Assembly: GCA_900642245.1 (NCBI GenBank)
Contig: CAAAJI010000025.1
Location: 143,672-207,671, forward strand
Reading direction: 5' to 3'
From: Fragilaria radians
Lineage: Eukaryota > Bacillariophyta > Fragilariophyceae > Fragilariales > Fragilariaceae
DNA length: 64,000 nucleotides
Shown: one piece after another, positions 55,871 through 64,000 of the stretch
Layout: each line of letters opens with the position of its first letter
How positions within the stretch are numbered: position 1 is the first letter of the stretch
The notes under the pieces: generated by a model
Told to the model about the DNA's origin: nothing
Seen by the model: only the letters and a program-made list of their open reading frames with translations
Databases searched by the model: none
Program-made: the position numbers and the translations under genes

Positions 55871-58800
55871 ATGGCACCCCGAGAAGCAACCGGCACATTT
55901 CCAGATCAATTCTTAACCTTTGACTATGATGCTTCAGCTGGTCTAGGCGTGCAACCGCCACACGAAGCTCCTGGAGGTCAAGCAGTCCCTGATCCTCAAA
56001 CTCACGGATCTGCTGATCCAGTGCCATCGGATGTTCCAGGTCTTAACGCTCAACCCAGTATAAATTCTACGCGTGGGTCGGTTCAAATTATATCTCACAT
56101 TGATCCATTATCGATTGATCCTACTCTTAATGAGTCTTCGCCGTGGCAACATTCTGTTGATGCTGCAACACCTTTAAACATTCCTTTCGCACAAACATCT
56201 TTTCTTGACGTGTTAAATCCCATCAACCAAACTGAAACATTGGGTATTGACACAGTGCGATCTATCCTACCGCGACAAGTTAGTCGAAGTCCTGATGAAA
56301 TGAATGTATCAAACAGTGATGCGTCTTCCCCACCAGTACCGCCATCGGATTTATTTCAAACATCTTTTCGAAGCGCATTCGGTGGTCCAACTTCTAACTT
56401 GCCAAGTAATAGGAGCCCTAGGTCGAACTTACTCTCGTACCAGGAGACTATTGGCTCTGTTCTCGACAACAGCACTTCTATTGAAAGTGATGACGAAGAT
56501 GACGAAGAATTACCGGGATTAGATCGAACTTTCGATAGTGCAGCGTCAAGTATTCAAAAGTTCAATCAAGCTATTGATGTTGTTTCTGATGAAGAGGCTG
56601 GGAGTGAAACAAGTTCATGCTCAGCATCCTATCACTCCATTGCTTCTCTTGGAATGATAAATCATAATAGCGCATTCGATATGGCAAACGACCATCCACA
56701 GACTCCACAACCTCTTTGTCCAAGTCAATCGAAAGCTCCCTTATCACCAAATTCAATTATGCTTTCCTTTGGCCCCAATACCTCTGTGTCTGACTTGAAA
56801 TATTTCGCGGAACGTGGATGTATCGTAGCACTCTTACAAGCACTTACGACCCCTCGGCTTATTACTCTAGGTACTCGCATGTTAGCCGACTATGCGAAGA
56901 TGTCAGACAGAAGAGTGGCTGTAGCCTCAAATCGTCGGATCTTGGAATTCATTTTAACCACTATGCTCGAAGTCTCCGAGAAATCAGATTTGCTAGGTCG
57001 AGAATATGCTGTTGAAACAGTTCGAAGCTTAACTGCTACAGAAGAAAGTGACCGATTCTTGATGAGCACTCCAGGGCTACTGAACGCGCTCGCCTTGGTA
57101 GCTCGTGGAGGACCTTTCTTAACAAAAATTCAAGAAGGAACCGGGAAGATTACTGTTCCCCTTGCGTCTGAGAAAGCTAGACTTCATGCATGTATCGCAA
57201 TAATGAATCTTAGTTGCGGAAAGGCGAATAAGATTGAAATCGCTAAAGTTCATAGCGTTTTAGAGGCAATGAGAGACGTCATGGTGAGCAATCACGAAGA
57301 GGCTCGATTAAAAGCGACCACATGCATCAAAAATCTTAGTAATGCCGATGCCAATGATTCTGCTCTTCTTGGAACTCCAGGACTAGTGGAAGCTTTAGGA
57401 CATGTTGCAGCAATAACTTGTAGTCCAGAGTTAGGGTCAACAACATGTACAACAAACGCGTGTTTGGCATTGATGAACCTTTCCATTTCAAAGGCTAATA
57501 AGCATAGAGTCTTTAGAACTCCTGGTGTTATGGAGGCTTTGATGATAGTATTAGATAGAACGACTTCGCAAGGATCAAATAACGAAGCCCGTATCAAAGC
57601 ATGTTCTGCTCTCTCAAATTTGGCAATAGGATACGACAACAAAATTCCAATGTTTTCTTACCCTGGCTTTGTTGATGCGATATTGAACGTTATTCAGACT
57701 GATACTGGAGAAGCAAGAACTAAAGCTTGTTCAATTCTTTGGAGCTTCGCAGCCGAAATGAAAAATCAAGTTCCTGTAAGTATTGTAAAAGTAAAGGGAT
57801 CGTAATTCTCTTGCTACAACTTACCAAATTTTTGGTTTTCAGGTCGTACAAAGAGGCGACATCCTTCCTGTTCTTGTGCAGGTTGCTGAAGAAGATGGAA
57901 CGACAGAGGCCCGTTTCAAATGTGTCGCTGCCTTAACTCTTTTAGCCGAATCACTCGAGAACGCGATACCCTTGTTAGAGGCTGGTGCCTTGATTCCATT
58001 GATGGATATTTTACACGAAGCAGGTTCTGATCCTACGCAGTGGAAAGGCCAAACGGCATCGTGGTGCGTCGGATTTCTGATGAATATAGCGCAGAGCGAC
58101 GAAGCCGTTCCTTCATTACGAGAATCAGGAGTTGTCGAACTTCTAACTCCACTTTTGACTCTTGATCATTATCAGAGCCTCAAGGCAGCCATGGCAATTA
58201 CTTTTGTTTGTCGTTACGACGAAGGAGATGAAACTTATGATCTTCTTCGTAAAACTGAAAATGTAATACCTAAAATTATCAGTCTCTTGCACAACACCTT
58301 ATCTGGTCGTGGTGGCAATGGTTATAAATACGGTGTTTTCACATTACGTTCCTCTGTTGGATGCATAGCGGCATTAGCTTCAGGTCCTGAGTTCATGAAA
58401 GAAAGAATTGCCACCGCTCCTGTTTTGGAAAGTCTTCTTCGCGTCGTATCAGATTTCTGTGTTGATGGTGGAACGCAAGGTGCAATAGTTGGAGGCGGTC
58501 GAGACGATGCCTTGAGCGCGACTCTTGCAATTCGAGCAATTCAATATCTGATAGGTCATTTGATTCCAATCACAGGCAGCACTTCTTTTCCTTACGGGAA
58601 GTCGATGGAAGAGAGGCTTATGAAAGCTCTTGAATCTTTTGAAAATTGCTGCCACCCAGAAGTATCGGATAAGTCGCGATTATTAGCCCACGATGCCTGG
58701 TCTCGAATTAGAGGAGGGCAAATCAAAGATAGCCTAAGGGCAGGATCATGTACCATGGGCCCTGAAGGCGATACAGATATGGGTGATGTTGCTCAATTGA

Positions 58801-59153
58801 GTCACTGTTGTGGCTTGGATACTCTACCTGCCATGGGAGAGGATTTTTTTCAGGCGTTGACTTATAACCAAAGCGAGACCTTTCATACCGTTGTTCATAA
58901 CCATAGCATCTCTGATGATGGAGATGGAAGTCATAGAGTTCGAACCTTTTTATTAGCGGATATGCGTAGCGGCAGGAGATTTGCCGTTCCCATTGAAGCC
59001 AGCGGTGGCAGGAGTTTCAACGATAATCGTGTTTGGTGTTATCGACGTGGTAGATTCTGTGCATCTGGAGAAGATCCTGATCCAAACTTTCAATGGAATG
59101 AAGATTTACAACGAGCCTATGAAGCTGCAATAACGTTGCAACATATTCAATGA
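55871..59153 (+). CDS. Armadillo-repeat protein with long disordered N-terminus
   Basis: Two exons, 55871-57775 and 57843-59153, encode 1,071 residues. The 67-nt phase-0 intron (GTAAGT...TTTTCAG) joins KNQVP to VVQRG. The start is the first ATG of the frame (MAPREATGTFPDQ). Residues 1-290 are Pro/Ser-rich and probably disordered, with an acidic patch (ESDDEDDEELPGLD). From about residue 300 to 770, helical repeats of armadillo type recur with the signature A-x-x-N-L-S/A-x-x-x-x-N-K: ACIAIMNLSCGKANK, ATTCIKNLSNADAND, ACLALMNLSISKANK, ACSALSNLAIGYDNK, then SWCVGFLMNIA. The C-terminal part contains HTVVHNHSIS and ends in a helix. Armadillo proteins act as binding scaffolds, in nuclear import, adhesion or flagella; no closer assignment is possible. 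The conserved repeats cross the intron, confirming the splice. Confidence 0.88.
57776..57842 (+). other. 67-nt intron of the armadillo-repeat gene
   Basis: Donor GTAAGTATTG, acceptor TTTTGGTTTTCAG with a pyrimidine-rich run, phase 0. Confidence 0.85.
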
Positions 59154-59306
59154 GATATAGCTGAAACTAGTCAAAATTAAGTATATGCGAAGAATAAGAA
59201 TCCTAAGCTGATGGGGAAGATAATATATATATAGGAAGTTACCGTAAGGAAGTGCGCTCCGTGCTTAAGGAAGTATTATATTCGTGGAATAGTTATAGGT
59301 TTACTC

Positions 59307-59546
59307 AAAGTTTGGGTATAGAAATGCCTGATATTAATTGTCAACAACTCATGTCACTACTCCGTTTGCATTTTTCCTGTTGATATGAATAGTTTTTGTT
59401 CGAAAATCACGAAAATGGAAACTTAAAGTTTGGGTAAAGACCACCAATAGAAATTCCTGATATCAACTGTCAACCTTTCATGCCAATACTCCGTTTGCAT
59501 GATTTCCTGTCGATGTGAATCGTTTCGTTCAAAAATTCAAGCTTTA
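59307..59546 (+). repeat. Imperfect tandem repeat, 2 x about 118 bp
   Basis: Both units read AAAGTTTGGGTA(T/A)AGA, then AATAGAAAT or GAAAT, (G/T)CCTGATAT, ACTCCGTTTGCAT and TTTCCTGT(T/C)GAT in the same order, with small insertions. Unit one starts at about 59307 and unit two at about 59425. It lies about 150 bp after the armadillo-repeat gene. Confidence 0.75.
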
Positions 59547-59838
59547 ACATAGTTGTAAGCTTAGCACTTCCAAAAGGAAAACATTTCAGTATGATAATAG
59601 ATGCAAAAAAGTTAGAAATAATGAGCACTTGTATTTGTTTATTGCGATCAAATCATGGATTTTTCTTGTTATGTTGGCAAGTTGACAGAGGTCTTTATGT
59701 TAGGATCAGTGAATTGTCTAAGGAGCAAGAGAAAAATCTGAGTTAGCTCCATCCTCGACGGAGATTCTGATGTCTATTTGACCTAGCTTTTTCCTCTCCT
59801 GAGGATAGTAACCCTAACAACAATAAAGCTTTTTCATA

Positions 59839-59872
59839 ACTAGTAGTTGGCTCTTGCTTTGCTACGCAGATG
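59839..59872 (+). repeat. Short dispersed repeat, copy B
   Basis: About 34 bp matching 37499-37532 with three differences. Here it is in intergenic DNA, 22 kb from the other copy. Confidence 0.65.
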
Positions 59873-60532
59873 TGAGTATTTATGATAAGATTATGAAAAC
59901 TTCATTTCTACAGAGAATATTGAATGTTGGATTGAGTGAGCCCTTTTTCTTTGTTGCTTGGAACTGCTTGTAATCTATCGTCTTAAGTACAAAAGATTTT
60001 CACATTTCAGCATTTGAAGATACACAGAATGTCCTGATTATAGAAATTAACATCTTGTGACTTCAACAAACTACAAACGGTTGCAATTCTACGGTGCAAG
60101 GTATTTATTAATTCTTAGTTTGAACTGTAAGTGTCAAGTAAATGTGATATTTGAAGTGTATACGATCCATGTTGTTGCTTTGCTAGATGCATTTTGCTTA
60201 TACCATTTCTAAGACGAGCTTTGGATTATTCAATTTGTCTACTGCAGATTAAAAAAAATCCTTGATCCATACAAGAATGAATAAATGTATACATTTGGTA
60301 ACTTTCATTTAAATTCTGCTTTGGTCCAATTACAAATGTAGTCTTAGGAATTCTGCTATACATGCTGTAATATATATTTGCTATCTTTTGCACAGAAAAT
60401 GGGTTTATTCGTCTTTGATAAGAAAATTTAGAATTTTGATGAAAGTGGAATGACATTTTTTTTCAACTAAATACAATTTTTTGACAGAGGGTAAGGTTAT
60501 AAACATTCTTTTCAGTCAGTAAGCTGCATTTT

Positions 60533-61665
60533 TAGCAGTTTATTAGTATCTAACAGACACAATAAAGTAAAACATCCATGGCCCCGAATCGGGACCCTAA
60601 GCTAAAGCTGAATAACTTTTCTATTTCTTGTACAACTAGTATTCACATTTTACGCTGTACTCAGGTTATTTATATCGGCCAAGTCTACAAGTTACAAATT
60701 TTCAAAAGCGATGGTATTTTCCCCAAAATTCAATTAATGGATCATTTTCTACGCGACTTCTACGTAAATTCTATTATTACTCGTTCGACGCTGCTACTAA
60801 ATTGTGTGCTCATTCAATTGATTCCGAATAAGCAGTCAATTATTACAGTCTAGTTTCTTCTTCCTTTCACAATCAATAGGATGGGTAAGACATAAAGCAC
60901 TTGTCCAGATCATTGTTTGAAGCCAAGGTGCGTTTTGAATGTTGTTCCCGTCAACACTATCATCGTGATACTGGGTCCATTGTTTGATCATCTGCACAAA
61001 AGATGACAGCCACAATCGGCTGGCTTGAAATCTAGAGACAATGTTTCTTATCTTTCCAAGAATAAGCTTTTCCCAGGCCATAGGTGTGATTGCAACCACA
61101 TTGTTATTTTGAAAATTTGTACATTGATTTTCCAACATATAGGAATGCATCATTAACTACAAACAAGGTGTTAAGGGCTTAAAAACCGAGATGTCCAAGC
61201 ATTGGATCAAATGAGCAGCATTGGGAGGAAGCAAAACAAGAATACTCATTAAAGAAATTGCCTCTGCAACAATCTCATCATTGTAGTGGTTTCTTTAGGT
61301 ATCATTCATAAGCATCAATGGTTGCTTCACATTTTCCGTAACTTTCTTGCAGTTCCAAGTCAATGTGGCGGAATGTCTGGGTACTTCTGCTGCACATTTC
61401 TAAGCTTTGCAACGCTCAGATAAATATGTACTGCTGCTGACAAGTCATCTGCAGCGTCGTCATTGAACACTAATGAAGATATCTAACGTAACTCAACAAA
61501 GAACAACAAGGTGAGTTTTGTAGTTTTTCAATCTTGCAATTTTAGCAAACCAATGCAGTAACGCTTTGAACCGATCATATTGCGGAGTTTTTAAATAACT
61601 GATTATGATTGGCTAGAAAACAAAATTGGGCTAACGGGCCACAAACCAGTGTTTTACGATACTTA
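60533..61665 (-). mobile_element. pogo/Tigger element relic, minus strand
   Basis: A related but older relative of the element at 32391. On the minus strand the sequence gives ILVLLPPNAAHLIQCLDI then SVFKPL (third DDE strand, 61170-61260), a second-strand remnant with a stop (QPLMLMNDT, near 61320), and a C-terminal frame (61153-60836) reading AWEKLILGKIRNIVSRFQAS then NAPWLQTMIWTSALCL. These line up in order with the C-terminal half of the 32532 transposase. At 61638-61664 GGGCCACAAACC then AGTGTTTTACGATA resembles that family's TIR, and AGCAGTTTATTAG at 60536 resembles its subterminal motif. The ends are approximate. The N-terminal half of the transposase is missing. Confidence 0.6.
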
Positions 61666-62119
61666 TAGGTTGTTGTATCTCACTTTGCACCCCCCGCCAC
61701 ACACACACAAGCAGGTACGTAGAAAACGTACTACCAACCAAAGTTGGATTATTGCGTTTTTGTCGTGATATAAACGATGTCCTAAGGACGATGGTAGAGT
61801 AGATACTAGGAATAATAGATAATTTGGAGGAAGGAAAGTCTTGTGTTTGAATTTAGGATGAGATCTGCTCTCTATGAAATATTTAACCAAATTCCTTCCA
61901 TACTGTCATAGTGTTCTCCTTGCTTTTATGTTCAGGCTCCTGTAGGTTGAAAGTTAGAACAAAAGGCAAGCAGCGTTTAAGCCTATTGGTGAAGGAGACA
62001 TTATTTGAATTGTTTCCTTTATCATTGATACAAGGACTGCAAGTGTTCATAAAGCCGTGAAAAAGAATGCTTGCTAAAGGAAGGAGAATCACTGAGATCA
62101 ATGAAAATGAATAAGCTGC
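61666..62119. other. Intergenic between transposon relics
   Basis: AT-rich sequence with a short (AC)n run near 61698. Minus-strand open frames here have no recognisable domain. Confidence 0.4.
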
Positions 62120-62335
62120 TTTTTGCCACGGAAGTCAATGCAATGTTGTGGAGATAGTCTTGCAATGCGGGCTGGAATGAATATCCAATAAGTGGACCCA
62201 TCTTTCAAAGCAATGCTTTGTCCATTGCCAAAGCAGTCAATGCAGAGACTGACTTTAAGGCATCCAATCACTGGCTTGATATATGGAAAAAGGACACAAT
62301 GTCAAATCCTATGATAATCTGGGAAGGCTGAAGAG
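62120..62335 (+). pseudogene. CENP-B/Tc5-type DNA-binding domain relic of a Tigger transposase
   Basis: The plus-strand frame reads PISGPIFQSNALSIAKAVNA then DFKASNHWLDIWKKDT. This matches the second helix-turn-helix of Tigger/CENP-B transposases, where S-G-P-x-x-x-x-K-A precedes F-K-A-S-x-G-W-L-x-x-F-K-x-R. A stop occurs just upstream (MLWR then stop). No catalytic domain follows. It is on the opposite strand to the relic at 60533-61665, so it derives from a different insertion. Confidence 0.6.
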
Positions 62336-62819
62336 AAGCTCCCGTTGCAGTTTAGAAAAGGTCAATGTTGGAATGAGCTCTATTAGAGCTAATGAGTATT
62401 TATATATTAGGTAGGTGTAGGTTATCCAATAATACAGGGGTATTGGATACTGCTATTTGTAGATTAATTGAGCAAGAAACGTCTTATAGTTATTGTGAGT
62501 TGACTAAAGTCAAAATGCTTAAGTAGGCACTCAGTCTTCTAAGAATACCATTGGTATGACTTAATTGAACAGTCCTTGGACCACTAGCTACGGCTGGTTA
62601 TTCTAACTCGAGTTATTCATTACATAATGATTTTATCAGCATCCCGTATTTTCGGTCTGAAAAAATTAACGCATAATACATGCAAGTACCTGATAAGAAT
62701 GTATACGGTGACGTATGCTTGATGGATTATGTATGAAAGCACAATTGAGAACAGGCGGGAGGAACTTGTATGTTTTGGGGGCATTTCATGTCTTCAGTTT
62801 GTTGATCGGATTGTAAATG
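62336..62819. other. Intergenic, possible solo LTR
   Basis: The stretch beginning at about 62367 with TGTTGGAATGAGCTCTATTA has the TGTTG start and small GAGCTC palindrome common in copia LTRs, but no matching second end was identified. Confidence 0.25.
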
Positions 62820-63005
62820 TCACCAACCAATAATTTTGTGTCTAATGTTATCAACCTGCTTCGTTAGAATATCCCCCACATTTTCGAGCGTGTTGACTAG
62901 CTCTACTTTGACACAGATTGTATCACCTCTGAGAGAAAATGATGACAATGAACTTTTTATGGTTTGTGCTAGATCTAGGTTTTGGTGTGAATGATGAATT
63001 CTCAA
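62820..63005 (-). pseudogene. Ty1/copia RNase H tail relic, minus strand
   Basis: The 61-codon frame ends VKVELVNTLENVGDILTKQV then DNIRHKIIGW. The E-N-x-x-D-I-L-T-K motif followed by a short I-x-x-x-I-G tail is the C-terminus of copia RNase H. The rest of the polyprotein upstream, at higher coordinates, is not recognisable. Confidence 0.55.
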
Positions 63006-63330
63006 TGGTTTGTCATGCCTAAGAAAGAATAGACTAAAAGAAATACATTAAATTAATAACTTTATGTGAAATGAAAAATATCCAGTCTGACATTAATAGA
63101 TTAGACAAAGAGATAGATTTGTGTACCAGTGTTGGAGACGTTCAAGACTGTTTGTACAAGTGAATATAAAGAATCTATATATTCTATATATTTACACATC
63201 TGGGTTTGGGTAGTAAAGACATTAACTATCAACTTTTATTTATTCTAAAGCTATTTAAAAACTAAAGATAGTTTATTGAGAGAATGAACTCATATCCTAA
63301 TCAAGATTCACCATAAAGTGAACACATCCA

Positions 63331-63650
63331 TGTTAAGGGGTGTCGCAAGACCTTCGCAAGAGGGCAATGTGGCGCGGATGAGATCAATTTTAGTAAAAAA
63401 AGATAAAATGAGATCAATTTTAGTCAAAAAAAGATCATAATTTCACTTTGTGCAACTCATCATAGAGCATTGTGTGTTAGAGAGCCTCTTCACACTTAAA
63501 TTGTAATCTTTAAAATAATTAATTAGTTCTATTGCCAACTAGAATGTCTTCTCTTCACTGTTCTCACATATAACATATTACCTCGCTTATTCTGTCATAA
63601 ACTAGACTAACCCTAAGATTAAAGAATATTGGTGATGCAATTCAATAATT
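63331..63650 (+). repeat. Possible 5' LTR of the edge retrotransposon
   Basis: Begins TGTTAAGGGGTGTCGCAAGA, an LTR-like start, and precedes the Gag frame at 63690. It contains a tandem pair (ATGAGATCAATTTTAGT plus an A-rich tail) at about 63378-63436. No second LTR is in the window, so the ends are a guess. Confidence 0.3.
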
Positions 63651-63689
63651 GTGATCAAACTTAGATGAGAATCAGTTTGGAATTTCACC

Positions 63690-64000
63690 ATGGTCAAGAC
63701 TGCTAGATCCTCTGTTGGGCTACCTCTAGTTGTTAGAGAGAACCCCTCTATCCCTTTTGTTTCTAAGGTCCAGAAGCTGGACACAGCTGACGGAGGAGAG
63801 GTGGACAAGACTGAACTAATCAAGCTAGAGCTTCTAATTGACCCTGCTAACCCAGCATCCAAGTATTCCAGGCAGTTTGTCATTTTGAAGGATGGTTATC
63901 AAGAGGAGTGAATCAAGTGGTTGATGGCTTTTAGGGAGATGGAGAAGTGTATGCCCCTTAAGGAACCTGCAGACAAGACCAAGATGTTTAGAACCTTGTT
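63690..64000 (+). pseudogene. Retrotransposon Gag, 5' part, with an internal stop
   Basis: The start ATG at 63690 opens MVKTARSSVGLPLVVREN, followed by ASKYSRQFVILKDGYQEE, a TGA at 63909, then IKWLMAFREMEKCMPLKEPA in the same frame to the window edge. The pattern of G-x-x-E-E-W-I/V-x-W/F-x-x-x-F-x-E-x-x-x-x-x-P is that of LTR-retrotransposon Gag proteins. The stop sits where the family has Trp, so a TGG to TGA change is likely. The element continues beyond the window. Confidence 0.55.

Larger units (their letters stand above)
59154..60532. other. Intergenic with short repeats
   Basis: Holds the imperfect tandem repeat at 59307-59546 and copy B of a dispersed short repeat at 59839-59872. No gene is supported. 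Confidence 0.5.

Noticed and set aside
60578..60853. 91-codon plus-strand frame starting MAPNRDPKLKLNN
   Set aside because: No recognisable domain, and it overlaps the minus-strand transposon relic.
1..64000. tRNA, rRNA or snRNA genes
   Set aside because: I looked for TTCGA-type B boxes and conserved rRNA words by eye and found none convincing; a covariance-model scan would be decisive.

Overview
The window looks like a low-GC, intron-poor nuclear scaffold from a photosynthetic stramenopile, most likely a diatom. This is an inference from three things. Protein genes have none or one intron each; the four introns placed here are 57, 60, 67 and 142 nt. One gene fuses an S-adenosylmethionine decarboxylase-type domain to an aminopropyltransferase, an arrangement discussed for diatom long-chain polyamine synthesis. 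Another gene carries a Cys/His-containing domain that I associate with diatom gene families. The species cannot be named from the sequence. The assembly has two N runs (946 N at 32713-33658 and 20 N at 51876-51895).

Layout. 1-447: edge of an unidentified open frame on the minus strand. 3.9-6.2 kb: AdoMetDC-like/aminopropyltransferase fusion. 6.6-8.0 kb: decayed coding sequence, including a leucine-rich-repeat remnant. 11.3-13.3 kb (minus): ankyrin-PP2C phosphatase. 14.7-16.3 kb: GPR107/GPR108-like membrane protein, followed by an exact 117-bp tandem duplication. 19.6-20.8 kb (minus): two-exon gene with the CxxC domain. 22 kb: Ty1/copia Gag relic. 25.2-27.7 kb (minus): predicted mitochondrial, Gly/Arg-rich, RRM-like RNA-binding protein. 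29.3-30.6 kb (minus): membrane-anchored FkbM-type methyltransferase. 31.1-38.5 kb: transposon cluster holding a hAT relic and two pogo/Tigger-type elements with recognisable terminal inverted repeats and TA target sites. 38.6-41.8 kb: plasmepsin V/nepenthesin-like membrane aspartic protease, starting about 90 bp after the second element ends. 44.5-47.4 kb (minus): PPR-like organelle protein. 48.3-55.4 kb: a 3.5-kb segment present twice around the 20-N gap, probably an unmerged allelic overlap. 55.9-59.2 kb: armadillo-repeat protein. 60.5-64 kb: relics of further pogo and copia elements and the start of a retrotransposon Gag that leaves the window.

The host genes do not form a pathway or operon; each appears to be an independent eukaryotic gene separated by AT-rich, transposon-littered DNA. 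Two genes probably act in organelles (the RNA-binding and PPR proteins), and four encode secretory or membrane proteins (the aminopropyltransferase, GPR107-like, FkbM and protease genes). The most interesting candidate is the polyamine enzyme: its decarboxylase half keeps the serine that would become the pyruvoyl group but lacks the two other catalytic residues. That suggests a membrane-anchored aminopropyltransferase built on a dead decarboxylase scaffold.
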